Below are positions 45,037 through 63,916 of a stretch of DNA of 64,000 bases, in pieces. The notes under the pieces were generated by a model. That model saw nothing but the letters and a program-made list of their open reading frames with translations. It made no database searches and had not been told where the DNA came from. The position numbers and the translations under genes were made by a program. Position 1 is the stretch's first letter. The number at the start of each line of letters is the position of its first letter. The DNA is taken from the NCBI RefSeq assembly GCF_036785885.1, contig NC_092322.1, positions 38,213,994 to 38,277,993 of the forward strand, in the 5' to 3' direction. The DNA is from Coffea arabica (lineage: Eukaryota; Streptophyta; Magnoliopsida; Gentianales; Rubiaceae).

Positions 45037-46274
45037 GGGATAATTTCAGAAACCTCCCCTGAGGTTTCTGACAGTCTCACTCACCTCCCCTGAACTTTGC
45101 AAAATATCATATACCTCCCTTGTTAGATTATTGGGCCCTAGTGATATCATTGATAATGAATTGACAGATATACCCTCATAACTTATGATATATTTTGAAG
45201 CTATTTTGACAAAATTAGTTAAATGAGTAATAGAGATATAACTTTTGATATAACTTATGATATACCTTGTATTCCACTTTACACTTTTTATACGTAGTAC
45301 AATCACCAATGAAGTGTTTAGCACTAGTATTACCTTTCTCTAAAGTCATGCATTTCATGTGTTTTTTTGTAAGACAATTATCTAGTGTAACTCATTACTT
45401 ATATTTGGGTAAATTTGGTTTTCAAAAATTCAATGACGTAAATTGTATATTACATCATCTCATAAAGTGATGCAACACAATTTGGGTTATTGAATTTTTT
45501 GAAAATCAGATCTACCTAAGTTATGGTATTCAAACGAAGCTTGTTGAATAAATTCGACTAACTACAGTGTGAATTAATTTTTTTTTTTAAAAATCTCAAC
45601 TAAAGTATCTAGCACTAAATGAAATGAAGTATCTTGCTACTTCATTTCATTTTCCATAGAGAAAATCGCCAAAGAGTTCTTAAACTATTGAGAATTTGGT
45701 TATTTGATCGTTACACTATTTATTTAATTGCAATTGCCATTCACTCAATTAACCAAATAGTGAAAATTTTTTTGTGACTTAACTAGTAAAAATTTATACT
45801 TTTATTCACTCAAATAATATTTTTTTTATGACTTAACTAATAAAAATTTATACTTTTAATCACTCAAATTATAAAACTATACATTTTTTTTATATCACCA
45901 GAAGTATGTTTCAATTAATTGAATGATCATATTAGCTAAATAAATGTCTAATAGCTAAAACAAAAAAATATAAATAGCATTGTAACATTGTTTGAAGAAA
46001 CCATCTGCATTTGTCTCTATCTGGTTCAACTTATTACTTCTTTTTGTTTTTTTCCTTTTGCTTTAGCTCAAGTTGTGGATAAGCAAAAAGGGCATATGTG
46101 GAACACAGATATCATCTCACTCCTAAAAATATTTTTTTAATGCTCATTTTTCTGACATGGGCTAATCTTGTTACTCCAACTATAAGTTCGGGGAAGGTAT
46201 CTGATATTTTGTAAAGTTCAGGAGAGGTGAGTGAGACTGTCAGAAACCTCAGGGGAGGTTTCTGAAATTATCCC
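45037..46274. mobile_element. Mutator-like non-autonomous element, 1238 bp
   Basis: Terminal inverted repeats of about 85 bp begin GGGATAATTTCAGAAACCTC and are nearly identical at both ends, inside a 9-bp duplication TTAAAAATT (45028-45036 and 46275-46283). Nine-base duplication and long inverted repeats are marks of Mutator-like elements. The interior is AT-rich without transposase. Confidence 0.9.
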
Positions 46275-46450
46275 TTAAAAATTAGTTTCGGTGAGGTTTT
46301 ATATGACAGGAGCAATGACCTATTTTGATGGTGACTTCTGACGTTTACGTCCTTAGTCAAAAAAGTACTTGGTAGATTATTCAAGATGTATGAAAATTTT
46401 TCAAAGTGTAAGAAAAGTAATTTTGTCAAACCAAAAAAAAACAGAGAGAG

Positions 46451-46900
46451 AAAAATGTTTTGATATTCAAATTTTGACACATGAATGGCTTTTGTTCCCA
46501 AACTTTAGATAAAAGCAAATATGGTATCTAATCTTTTAACTTTTGAACACATTTTACATTTAATACCTTTAATCGATTTTTTCCAAATTGCTATCAGAAA
46601 AAATCATGTGATACTCATATATCCACCAATTATTGTATAATAAAATGCCAAAAAATGTAAAATTTAGTCCTTGAACTTCATGTCTGATATTTTTCTTTTT
46701 TTTTTTTTTTACATTTTTAATACAATAGTTTGCCGAACATATGACTATTATGCTCTTTTAGTTGCAATTTGGATAAAAACTATCAAAGATACTAAATGTG
46801 CTCAAAAGTTGAAAATTTGGATATCAAATTTGTTTTTGTCAAAAGTTTGAGAACTAAAACCGCTCATATGTCAAAATTTAAATACCAAAACTACATTTTT
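46451..46900. mobile_element. Foldback element with ~105-bp inverted arms
   Basis: The left arm (AAAAATGTTTTGATATTCAA..) is the imperfect reverse complement of 46795-46900 (..TACCAAAACTACATTTTT). No transposase. TTGTCAAxCCAAAAAA occurs just outside both ends and may be part of the target duplication. Confidence 0.65.
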
Positions 46901-46931
46901 GTCAACCAAAAAATAAATATGCGGAGGGTAG

Positions 46932-47715
<784 letters not shown>

Positions 47716-48321
47716 CATGGAGAAGCTAGCTTAATTACGTTGTTGTGGGGATTTATGTCGGACTATATTAATTTCATCATCCATTTGAAACTAGAGTAGA
47801 TAGATAGATAGATTTGAAGGATAATACCTCGTTAAGTGTGATTATTTGGAGAATTTTGTGTATTTACAGTTTGCATTACAAGTGGATTAGGATGTAATAA
47901 CCCTTTTGCCACAATAATCAATGCTTTCGCGTTCCAAGTTGTAGCTCGTAGATCAGACAAACTTTGATGTTCATACTGGCTTCAAATTTAGAAGATTAAA
48001 ATTCTAGATCTCAAAGAAAAGCTCAGATGGTTAACAGGTCAACTGATGCATAAAACAGGCATAATGAAAGATTGTTTCAGGTCAGAAACTCGTTGCCATA
48101 CCAGCAAAACCAAGTTTTAGCTTCAATTATTTCTTCATAGCTCTTCTTGAATGCAAATGGCCCTAGTAGCAGACAGCTTGTTTACTACTGATCCTGATGA
48201 CAAAGTTAAGAAGTAACCTAACCTGTGATCTGATGAAATCAAGGGAATTTAGGCAATAAAAATCAAACATGTAAATAATAAAAAAGATTTGCAATCCAGT
48301 GAGTGCTCTATATGTGTTTCT
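47716..48321. other. Intergenic DNA between converging GST copies
   Basis: 3' flanks of copies A and B. No frame or repeat recognised apart from a short TAGA run near 47800. Confidence 0.5.
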
Positions 48322-51047
<2,726 letters not shown>

Positions 51048-51050
51048 TAA

Positions 51051-52525
51051 GGTCGCGTTTGGTTCGCACATCGGAATCGGATTCGGATTCGAAATCGGAT
51101 ATCCTGGGTTTGGAATGAGATCCTTCATTCCAATACATTAGTTTGGTTCAAGTATTTGGAATGTGTATCATTATTATAGTTGATGTTTGGTTCGTCGACT
51201 CTTTCGAAATGGAATATAATAAATTATTATAAACCACATCGTAAATGATAGTTATTGACTCTTTGTAAATGGGATATAAGAAATTTTCACTAATTAAATA
51301 TATCAATATAAATATATTAGTAAATTTAGTCTAACTGATTAATAATTTCTATTAGTAAATATGTATAATTATTAGTATAATTGATAATATTAATTATATT
51401 ACATAAATTAATATACATTATATAATACATATAACTAATAATAATATTATTATAAGTTTGTAACTAATTAAATTAAATATTATATATATAATTAAATATA
51501 AATATACAAATATTATAATATAAATATATAATTATAATTATATAATATATACAAATATTAATTATATAAATATAATACATATTACATATTAAATATAGTT
51601 ATTATTATATATTATTATATTTAAAATAATAATTATAATTATAATTGTATAACTTATTAATATTACATACATGTATATATTATAATTATATGCACTATAA
51701 TATACATTTATAAATATACATATATATTATAAATATATTATTATATAATATTAATAAATTTATAATATATATTATATAAGTATAATTATATTTAACTAAA
51801 TAATTATAATATATAATTATATAATATAATAATATCATTATTATAATTTTGTAACTAATTAAATTAAATATTATTTATATAATTAATTATAATTATACGA
51901 ATGTTATAATATAAATATATAATTATAATTATATAATATATAAATATTAATTGTACTAATATTTTATATAAATATAATGCATATTAATTAGATATAGTTA
52001 TTATTATATATTATTATATTTAAAATAATAAATATATTATATAATTTATTAATATTATATACATGTATTTATTATAATTATATGCACATATAATATACAT
52101 TTATAAATATACATATATATTATAAATATATTATTATATAATATTAAGAAATTTATAATATATATTATATAAATATAATTATATTTAACTAAATAATTAT
52201 AATATATGTTTATATAATATACTAATATTATAATAAAATATATAATTATAATAAAATTTTATTATTATAATATTATAATATAATATAAATATAAATATAA
52301 ATATATAATATATATAAATATTAATTGTACTAAATATTATGTAATTATAAGATTTTGGAATCACACTTGGGTTTTGGACAAAATCCACCCTTTTACTAAG
52401 GAATGGAGGGATGCCAAATTTTTAAAAATCATTCCAAAATTTCAATTCCTATACCAGTGAACCAAACGCCAATTATGGAGTTTATTCCATTCCTTCATTC
52501 CGATACCCTTTTACCAAACGCCCCC
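51051..52525. mobile_element. Harbinger-type element with AT-rich core, 1475 bp
   Basis: Ends GGTCGCGTTTGGTTCG and ACCAAACGCCCCC are inverted, flanked by TAA on both sides (51048-51050 and 52526-52528). Subterminal blocks share GGAAT-rich phrases (ATCGGAATCGGATTCGG against TTCCATTCCTTCATTCCGAT). The core, 51180-52350, is almost pure A/T with a 391-bp tandem duplication. No transposase frame. Confidence 0.82.
51425..52210. repeat. 391-bp AT-rich tandem duplication
   Basis: TAACTAATTAAATTAAATAT begins at 51461 and a matching phrase at 51852; ACATGTAT, ATGCAC and TTAACTAAATAATTATAA recur with the same spacing. Copies are similar but not identical. Confidence 0.8.
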
Positions 52526-52528
52526 TAA

Positions 52529-52893
52529 TACTTGTTCAAGATATGGGTGATGCATTTCAATTATCTTCCTTAAACTCTTCAAACAGCTGACAAACCGATC
52601 GAGTCCAAGAAACTATGCTTGAATCCCTCCTTCTCCCTGCTATTCCAGCCCCTTCCCCTTCCCACCAAAAAAACAAAAGAGCCTAAAATAAAATCCACAA
52701 AGTTAATTTTGAATTCGGAACATTACCTTGGACCGAGTTGTGAATTATATAGAAGATAAATGAAAGGCCACAAGAAAGCCGAATTGAAAGTTCAGTACAA
52801 GTGCATCTCGACTACAAAACCAGAACATCTTTGGTCTCCCAAATAATTTTTGTGAATAATCTACAGGAAGAAAATGGAACATTGTGTGGTAAT
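52529..52893. other. Intergenic DNA
   Basis: 3' flank of GST copy D. No feature recognised. Confidence 0.5.
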
Positions 52894-55508
<2,615 letters not shown>

Positions 55509-56890
55509 GTGAATGAGAGGCTGGTGATGGCAGCATGAAGGAATAATGGTTGGTAAGTGGTTGATTGTACCAGGACACTTGGGTCGTCTAGGCCACAAGT
55601 CAAAATGCAGGTTTTTTTTTTTTTTTTCAAGCAGTAGGGATAGGATTCAAAGGTAAGGGAAGGAAGATTAGAACCAGAATTTCTAAATATTGAGATAATG
55701 AAGGGTCTCTTTTTCATGTGTTATTAATTAGATCTTTTTTGACTCTTTAATTTTTTTTTTTTTTAAGATTCTTGAAAGCCACTTTAGGAATTTACAACCT
55801 ATACTAGCACGTTTTTGGTTTGATATATGCTCAAATTTTTAGCATGTAACTTAATTTACTTTATAATATTTTGAATACAAAATTAACTTTCCTTTTCCAG
55901 TTACTCACTAGAAATTGATAGAAAGTTCACGAGATTAATAACGTGTGCATAATTGCTGTTTACTCACAATTTTGTGGCCTCCCACCAATTGCTACTTTTA
56001 AATCCAGTAAGTACTTATTGCATTCGTGTGATCTAATGATTGTTCAGCTTTCCTCGATTTCTAGAATTCGATTGCTCCTGTACCCTTTTTTCCCATAGTT
56101 GATGTATGACAAAAAAAAAAAAAAAAAGTTGCAACATTGTCTCTACGACCAAATATTAAAACCTTTTTGGCTTGTTATTTTTCAATTTCTCTAAATTTGA
56201 ATAAATATTTCGAGATAAATACAAAGCCATTTGACTGCCGTCCCCAATCAAATCAAAGGTAGTAGAGGATTGTAGAACTCAACAAATAAATATTATTTAT
56301 TTGTGCTGGAATATTCGTTGTCTAGAACTTGTTCTAGGATGCTTGTCTTGCTTTCTTGTTCCTAATCGCACAAAATTACGTGACAATTTTTGTAGTCACA
56401 ATTCCGCCATTATCTTCTCCATTAATGAATCAGAAGATTCTGGTAATTTTAAGTAAAATAATTCCCATTACCAGTTATTTCAAACCAAATCAGCGGCCTG
56501 GTGGAAATTAAACTGCTAAATATTAAAACACTGACTAAGAAATTAAGGAACAGAAACTTGCGTCCACGGAAAAGGTTATGGTCTCTTTTTCTTGATTGTC
56601 TACTTAGTAGCTGCTGCGGCTGGTCCCTAATTACTAGGTTCCCAAGTTTTTAGCTAAGTGCTTACGCAGAGTCTTAAGGAATTTGACGTCACTCCTTAAG
56701 TAATCACATTCAAGCTTTTGTCTTTCCCTCTCTCTCGCTCCTTTTTCTGTTCCTGGTTTGCACATTATTTAAGTTCAATAAGAAAAAATATGAACATAGA
56801 CAATTCAACTAAACCACGAAAAAAAAAAAAAAAAAACAAGAAAAGAGTACCCCACCACATCTTATGTCTAAATTGGTCCGGACAATGGGT
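55509..56890. other. Intergenic DNA upstream of the GST gene
   Basis: Several poly-T or poly-A runs (55611-55627, 55748-55764, 56110-56127, 56819-56836). No gene recognised. Confidence 0.5.
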
Positions 56891-56892
56891 AC

Positions 56893-57018
56893 TAGAATTA
56901 ATTTTTTTATATACCGCCAGTATATAATTGTTTTTACATCAACAAATTTACATCATATCACATTATATAAATTTAAATTTAAATTTACACTGTTAGCGTG
57001 TAAAAAATTAATTCTATA
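56893..57018. mobile_element. Small MITE-like inverted repeat
   Basis: TAGAATTAATTTTTTTATA at the left faces TAAAAAATTAATTCTATA at the right, around about 90 bp containing CCGCCAGTATA and TACACTGTTAGCG. No sure target duplication. Confidence 0.5.
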
Positions 57019-57054
57019 TATGCTCAAAAGCCATCATTTACCTCTAGCTCTATC

Positions 57055-58099
57055 CAGGGACGGAGCCAGAAATTTATTTTTGGGGGGGCTGAAGTGTATT
57101 AAAAATTTTTTTTTGTGACGAAATAAATATATTTAATAAGTAAAATTTAGAATCAATAATTATAAAAATAAAAAAACATGTAATTATACATACCCAAAAA
57201 TTTGTTATTGATTAACACTTGAAGTATTGGTAGTTGTTGCACTCGAATAACGAAGAGGAGGCAATTGCATTCTGCGAGTTTTCATCCGTTGAAAACGCTG
57301 CAATATTTGCTCATTTTCAATTGTTGCAAAAATATCCTTCTCGGTGGGATTGCAGGAAAAAAAAAACACAGTCGGAAGATGGACCTCTGCTCTTACCTAC
57401 CACCGTAATATAATGGATTAGGATTCCCAGCAACAGTTACTTTGGGGCAGCTTCAGAGCTTTGCCAAGTTTATTTGCTACAAATTTTTTAAAAACTTTAA
57501 TTATAGTAATCTCAAAAATTTCTCAAAATTTTTAAACTACACAGTTCAAAATATTGAAAAATTTACGCACTTCAAAATTTTTTAAAAAAACTTCTATAAT
57601 AAGATACAGTAAAGTTTTAAACAAAGATCCAAAAAACTCGCTTGCCAAACCGGGGCAACATTCGTAGCAGCACTTTTGTGAAGAGAATAAATGTTTGTTT
57701 AATTCCAACGGCACCACTCGTGACTTCTTGAGGCAGCAACAATTGACACCAGTTGAGCTGGGCTGAAGAATTGCACGCTTCGATGGGCCTTCTGTCCATT
57801 TTCCCAACGTCAGTCAAATCCATGGGCCATGGACACCAGCAACAATTGACTTTTCTATTTGAACTTTGGTCTACTCTTCCTTCTAACCCAAAAAAAAAAA
57901 AAAAAAAATTTTTTTTTGGCCTACTCTAAACCAAAATGTTTACTCTTGACTACAGGCAGTCACGAGGGTAAGAAATTAATTGACAAAGGAAACAACGGAC
58001 TCAGAAAAATTGTTTTGACAAATGCAATCTTATCCTTACCGTCCAAATCTTGGGGGGGGGGCTTAAGCCCCCACCAGCCCCCCCTTAAATCCGTGGCTG
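57055..58099 (-). mobile_element. hAT element, internally deleted, 1045 bp
   Basis: Ends CAGGGACGGAGCCAG and CCGTGGCTG are imperfect inverted repeats (CAGxxACGGA), with G/C runs just inside. An 8-bp duplication GCTCTATC flanks both sides (57047-57054 and 58100-58107), the hallmark of hAT. A transposase tail remains at 57205-57345; the rest is non-coding. Confidence 0.88.
57205..57345 (-). pseudogene. hAT transposase C-terminal remnant
   Basis: The minus strand reads KDIFATIENEQILQRFQRMK then TRRMQLPPL and ends SSVNQ stop. I relate this to the C-terminus of plant hAT proteins of the TTF-type zinc-finger kind (inferred from memory of the family, not searched). The upstream part, with dimerisation domain and catalytic residues, is absent, so the element cannot move itself. 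Confidence 0.5.
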
Positions 58100-58107
58100 G
58101 CTCTATC

Positions 58108-58336
58108 CCTTCTATAGGGACAAAAGTAACTCAATCGTAAAGGTCAAAACTAAGTTAACGTATCAAAAGGTTGAGTTATGTATATATTTTAAAAATCATG
58201 AGGGGATTATATGGTAAAATACTAAACTATAAGAGAGATGTATGGTAAAACATAAATCGTACGGGATTAAAATGTCATGCATATTATGTATATATATTTT
58301 AGTCATTTCAACTACTTTAGTTTCTAAATAAGGGTA
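58108..58336. other. GGGATTATGT-type repeat DNA
   Basis: Phrases GAGGGGATTATATGG, TAAACTATAAGAG and TAAATCGTACGGG repeat the family seen at 24.1-25.9 kb. Confidence 0.5.
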
Positions 58337-59727
58337 TGATAGGTCACAATTTTGTTATTTATTTTATAATTAATTTCCTCCTATTACTTTATCGAATCTG
58401 CATTAATTAGCAGATTTTATTCATTTTTGGCATCTGTGCTTGTTGCAGGGAGTTGGAACAAAATATCATAAAACAGTACAAATTTGTCAAGTTGTACACC
58501 TTCGGGTTAGTCAAATTAATTTTGACGATAGCCAACAGAAGAGTTGGAGTAGTAAAAGGAAACAAGAGTCCAAACGGAGATGGTATTCCTTATCCAGTGA
58601 TCAACTGCGACAGACGAGGAGCAATTTTGGGGGACTCTCCTTTTTCTTCTTTTGGTAGTTTTCAAAAGAGGAGGGAGGTTAACAGAGACTAGGAGTCTTC
58701 CCTTTTATTCCTCTTAGTAGCTGAATAAGAAGGAAAATTAGGTAGGAAGAGGTGGTCAGACAGCTTTGATTTTTCTTTCTTTTGTTTTCGTACTTTGTTG
58801 GCTAGTTCTTCTTGGGGGTTGACTATTCATTGTTTTTGGGGGACTATTCCATCGTTTTTTCATTATATTCAATTGGAGGAAGAATGCCTTCACCATTTAC
58901 TTCGGCAATTTTGCATAGGATCCCCTCGACAGAGATGAACTAAACTTTTATTTCTAGTCAAGGAACAACGGAGGATTTGGTTCAGCTTAAATTGTGAGAT
59001 CTAACTGATTTTACTTTTTCCTATTATTTTTTGGTATTCGTATATTTCCTATTTTATTTTTTTATGGTTATTGTATTATTCAAGTATCATGGGTCCAAAT
59101 GTTAGATTAATTCAATAACCTAAAATCAATTAGAGTAATTAAATCTGTAATTGTTTAATTATTCTAAATTAGTGGCAACTGATATAATCGGGGTTATATC
59201 AGGAAAATATACGGGCTAATTTGTAAACAACTCTCGTAGCGTGTTGTTTAGTTAGAACAGGGTTTTTCTAAATCTTAAAGCAATTGCGAAATTGAATTTT
59301 ACAGTCGTACCTAGGGTTATTTTGCAATTAGGACAATAACTAACGGTCTTACCTTAACTATCGATAATTAAGGAGAAATTGATTGTCATCACTTGTTTGA
59401 CAATTATAATTTGTTTATCAGTTTATATATGGAATTATTCTTGCATCGATGATCAATTAGGAGAACCATTTCCGTAATTGCTTCTTGACTAGAGATTGTC
59501 AAAAACTATTTGAATTTTTGCAATTTGCCATCTAATTTTTATTTAATTGCAATATTCGATTAGCATAACTTATTGTTAATTTCTATAAAAACCCCCCATT
59601 GTTTGTTGAACTTCAAAAGAGGCAAATATCCCCAGTCGCTGTGAATTCAACACTGCTTATCACTATCTATAGAAATTATATTTTGTTTGAGCAGGCATTT
59701 ATCATTGCACAGGCTCGGCAACTGTCA
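58337..59727 (+). repeat. 5' LTR of element B
   Basis: 1391 bp from TGATAGGTCACAATTTT to GGCAACTGTCA. The start matches the truncated 3' LTR of element A at 23963; the end matches the solo LTR at 27040. The preceding five bases are GGGTA; the partner duplication lies outside the window. Confidence 0.9.
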
Positions 59728-59732
59728 ATTTT

Positions 59733-59753
59733 TGGCACCGTTGCAGGGACTGG
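59733..59753 (+). other. Primer binding site, tRNA-Asp type
   Basis: TGGCACCGTTGCAGGGACTG follows the LTR after five bases. Athila elements typically use a site close to TGGCGCCGTTGCCGGGGA, complementary to tRNA-Asp; two to three positions have decayed here. Confidence 0.8.
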
Positions 59754-59819
59754 TGTTAGTTAAATTTGTTTCTTTTTAAGTTCATTTTCGTTTTAATTTT
59801 CTGGTACTTTTTCTAGTTT

Positions 59820-61340
59820 ATGTCTTGTTTTTCTCGTACAGGTGAATTAATTTTCGATCCTGAAGTAGAGAAAACTGTGCGCCAAATCTGAAAAGAGACC
59901 AGACAGCTCAGAGAAGAGCAATCTAGTGTTGCATCTCAAAGACTTAATCTAGAAGTTGAAGTAACAAATTCGTTTGGTGATACTTCGAGTGACTTGGATC
60001 AAGAAGAAGTCACTATGGCTAATGCACGAATACTAAGGGTGTTGGTTGCTCCTAATTTAAATCAGCAGCCCTTATGCATTACTTTTCCGAATTTAAATGA
60101 TAACACCCAGTTTGAGTTAATATCTGATCTAATCCATCTTTTTTCATCTTTTCATGGTTTATCAGGTATGAAGCCTCATAGCACTTGCAAGAGTTCGATG
60201 TTGTTTGCAACATTATGAAACCCCCGAAAATCATGGAAGAATAAATAAAAATGAGAGCATTTCCTTTCTCTCTTAAGGATTCAGCAAAAGACTGGTTGTA
60301 CTACTACCTCCAGGTAGTATCACCACTTGGGAGCAGTTGAAGAAAAAATTCCTGAAAAAGTATTTTCCTGCATCTCGAACTGCAAGTCTGAGGAAGGAAA
60401 TATGCGGTATTAAGCAATATTCAGGAGAGTCGCTCTTTGATTACTGAAAGAGATTTAAGAAGTTATGTATCAAATTCCCTCAACATCAAATAAGTGTGCA
60501 GTTGCTCATTTAGTACTTTTACGAGAGGTTACTTTTCAAAGACAAGAATATTATTGATACTACAAGTGGAGGGGGGTTGGCGAACAAGACTCCTCGAGAA
60601 GCGTGGTAGTTAATTGAAGGAATGACCGAGAACTCATAATAGTTCGGTATAAGGGAGGATATCCCGATACGCAAAGTGAATGAGATAGAAACATCCTCTA
60701 TCTAACAGCAGTTATCTGACTTAACATCTTTTGTTATGCAATTGGCTATAGCAAATACACCACAAGTCAAAGTGTATGGAATTTGCACTGCCATGGGTCA
60801 TTCTATGGAGATATGATTCAAGAAAAGAGTGTGGAGAAAGTAAACATGGCTGGTCATGCGCCCGCACCAAGAAAGCCATATGATTCGTACCCTAATATGT
60901 ACAATTCGGGTTGGAGAGATCACCATAACCTCAATTATGGGGAAAATAGACAATTAAATTTTGCACCGAATAGACAGTAAGGGTATCAACAGTAATACCA
61001 ACCTCGACAGCCACTACCTCCTCCAAGTTCAAGCCTATCTTTGAAAGAAATGATGAAACAATTAATTGCTAGTCAACAAAAGACGGAATCTGACCTATAA
61101 AATATAAGGAATCAAATAGGTTAGATGCAAGCGATGCAGAGTTAGAGAAGTCAGATGGCAATATCAATCAACCGTCTGGAGTCCCAAATTCACGAAAAAT
61201 TGCCGTCTCAACCTGAACTGAACCCGAAGAACGTAAGTGCGATGACCTTAAGGAGTGGAAAGGAAATTCAGGGATCCGAACTTGTGACTCCAAAGACAAG
61301 GATGAAGAAAAGATCGAGAAAAAGCTTGAGGCAGAGGACA
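59820..61340 (+). pseudogene. gag of element B, decayed
   Basis: ATG at 59820 opens MSCFSRTGELIFDPEVEKTV, stopped at TGA near 59889. The frame reopens with FPNLNDNTQFELISDLIHLF (60088 on), then, after frame loss near 60175, EFDVVCNIMKPPKI and the gag core MRAFPFSLKDSAKDWLYY, WEQLKKKFLKKYFPASRT and GESLFDY. 60783-60980 and 61155-61343 cover the C-terminal part. Retrotransposon gag builds the particle shell. At least six stops and two frame changes. Confidence 0.8.
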
Positions 61341-61357
61341 TAAATGGCATAAATCCA

Positions 61358-61858
61358 GTGGTACTCCTTAACCCAATCATTGAATTTAAAGCTAATCCAC
61401 TTCCCTTTCCTACCAGGTTGGAGAAACCAAAGAAACAGGACAAGAAGAAAAAGATCTTGGACATATTCCGCAAAGTAGAGATCAACATTCTTTTTTTAGA
61501 TGCAACCAAACAAGTGCCGAAGTATGCAAAATTTTTGAAGGATTTGTGCGTCAACCGAAGAAGGTTGAGAGGAGACGAAAGAGTTATTGTGGGAGAGAAC
61601 GTGTCAGCGGTTTTACAGAGGAAACTTCCACCGAATTGCGGGGATCCAGATATGTTCATTATCCCTTGTAAAATAAGTAATACTTTAATTAAAAATGTCA
61701 TATTGGACCTAGGAACATCAGTAATGTCTAAATCTATCTATGCTTCTTTGAACTTAGGTCCGTTAAAAGAAACTAGGATAATAATCCAATTAGCTGATCG
61801 AATGAATGCTTATCCTGATGGGTTGGTCGATGATGTGTTGGTTAAAATTCCTAACTGA
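61358..61858 (+). pseudogene. Protease region of element B
   Basis: 166 codons open. First a gag-pro linker rich in Lys/Pro (KKQDKKKKILDIFRKVEI), then the retropepsin-like part: FIIPCKISNTLIKNVILDLG followed by TSVMSKSIYASLNL, where D-L-G-T is the active-site strand. RIIIQLADRMNAYPDGLVDD follows. It would cleave the polyprotein. Downstream fragments at 61806-62300 continue pol toward RT in shifted frames. Confidence 0.75.
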
Positions 61859-62315
61859 TTTTTATGTACTTAACATAAATAATGATCATTCCCCCGACCC
61901 CTTACCTTTGCTATTAGGTAGACTCTTGTTGTTCACAATCCAAACTAAAATTGATGTTAATAAGGGTACCTTGTCCATGAAATTTGATGAAAAAATTATT
62001 CATTTCAATATCTTTGAAATCATGAAATACCCCTCGAACTCTAATTTTAACTCTGTTTTTTCTATGAGTGCTATTGACCCAACGGTGTAGGAAGTGTTTG
62101 AAATTATTGGCAGGAATAAGTTAAAAGTTGTTGTAACCAAGTACCTCGAGTTAAACACAACTCATGAGGTAGAATTGAGTAAAGATCTGAAGAATACGAT
62201 TGGGACGTTGCAATCGTTGCCAGTCAAGACGACAAGGTATGAGCTCCTACTTATTTTCGTGTCCAAATCTCACCAAAGGGTATTACCGTCTGTAGTGTAG
62301 GCATCTATATTTGAA

Positions 62316-63265
62316 TTAAAATCTCTGCCAAAACATTTGAAATACGCTTATTTGGGCGAGAAGGAAATGCTTCCGTTGATTATCTCGACGCGACTGTTGG
62401 AAATCCAAAAAGAAAAGCTAATTCAAATTCTTAGAGATCACAAGCAAGCAATAGGATGGACTACCACCGACATTAAGAATATCAGTCTCTCTGTATGTAT
62501 GCACTGAATAAGGTTCGAAGAAGATGCCAAACCTATACGACAAGTTCAAAGGATGCTCAATCCCCTTATGATGGAAGTGATGAAGAACGAAATACTAAAG
62601 CTGCTGGATGTGGGGATCATATATGCAATATCAGACAGCCCATGGATGAGCTCGGTACAGGTAGTTCCAGAGAAGGCAAGAGTGACAGTGGAGGCCAACC
62701 AGAAGGGTGAACTCATGCCAGTACACAAACCCACTAGATGGCGGCAGTGTATCGACTACTGGAAATTAAACGTTGTCACGAAAAAAGACTATTTTTCACT
62801 TCCTTTTATTGTCCAAATGATTGAACGATTAGTTTGTTGAGTTTACTATTATTTTTTAAATGAGTTTTTAGGGTATTTTCAAATTGCAATCGCACTAGAA
62901 GATCAAGAGAAAATCACCTTCACGTGTCCGTTTGAAACTTTTGCCTACAGGCAAATGCCTTTCGGATTGTGCAATATCCCTGCAACATTTCAGAGATGTA
63001 TGGTGAGTTTTTTTTCAGAATATGTTAAGAAAATTATTGAGATTTTCATTGACGACTTTAGTATATATGGTGATAGTTTTGATAATTGTTTAGATAACCT
63101 GAAATTGATCTTCTTGAGATGTATAGAAACTAATCTCGTGTTTAAGTGGAAAAAATGTCATTTTATAGTTGAACATGGGATAGGTCAAGGTCACGTAGTG
63201 TACTCTAAGGGTATTGAAATTGATTAAGTTAAAATATACATTATATCTGTCTTATCTTACCCCGC
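62316..63265 (+). pseudogene. Reverse transcriptase of element B
   Basis: Same order as 1-956. Readable blocks: MLNPLMMEVMKNEILKLLDV, ISDSPWMSSVQVVPEKARV, PTRWRQCIDYWKLNVVTKKD, then QMPFGLCNIPATFQRC and IEIFIDDFSIYGDSFDNC. The catalytic FIDD is intact here, unlike element A. Stops at 62507 (TGA), near 62838 and near 63225 break the frame. Confidence 0.85.
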
Positions 63266-63373
63266 GAGTGTGCGTGAAGTGCATTTTTTCCTTGGACATG
63301 TAGGTTTCTACCGAAGGTTCATAAGAATTTCTCGAACACCGGAGCTCCTCTATTCAAATTCTTACAAAAAGAT

Positions 63374-63916
63374 GTGGCCTTTGAGTTCAATGTCGAGTGT
63401 GAGAGAGCATTCGACAAGTTAAAGGAGCTGTTGACATCATCACCGATCATTCAACCTCTTGATTGGAATCTCTTATTTGAGATCATGTATGATACTAGTG
63501 ATCATGTAGTGGGAGTAGTGTTGGGGCAGAGAGTAGGAAAAGCAGCTCACGTCATCTACTACACGTCCGGAGTCTTGAGTGGAGGTCAATTGAATTACTC
63601 CACTACTAAAAAAGAGGTTTTAGCAGTTATTTTTTCTTTAGAAAAATTCAGGTCATATTTATTAGGTGGTAAAGTTATTGTATTTTCTGATCATACAACG
63701 TTGAGGTACCTAATGACCAAGAAAGATGCGAAACCGAGGCTGATAAGGTGGATATTGCTCTTGCAAGAATTTGACCTGGAGATAAGGGATAAAAGTGATT
63801 CGGAGAATTTGGTAGCTGACCATTTAAGTCGCATATCAGTTGGAGAGGAGAACGTGCTATTGAAAGATACATTCCCTGATGAACAATTATTTTCTCTAAA
63901 TTCTAAATTGCCTTGA
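63374..63916 (+). pseudogene. RNase H of element B
   Basis: 180 codons in the same register as 1059-1721. [50 protein letters not shown] and ADHLSRISV keep the acidic residues. Ends at TGA (63914-63916) where element A has TGG (KLPW), one more G-to-A change. It continues beyond as connector DNA to the window edge. Confidence 0.85.

Noticed and set aside
51180-52350. Centromeric or organellar AT-rich DNA
   Set aside because: Sits exactly inside Harbinger-type ends with TAA duplication.
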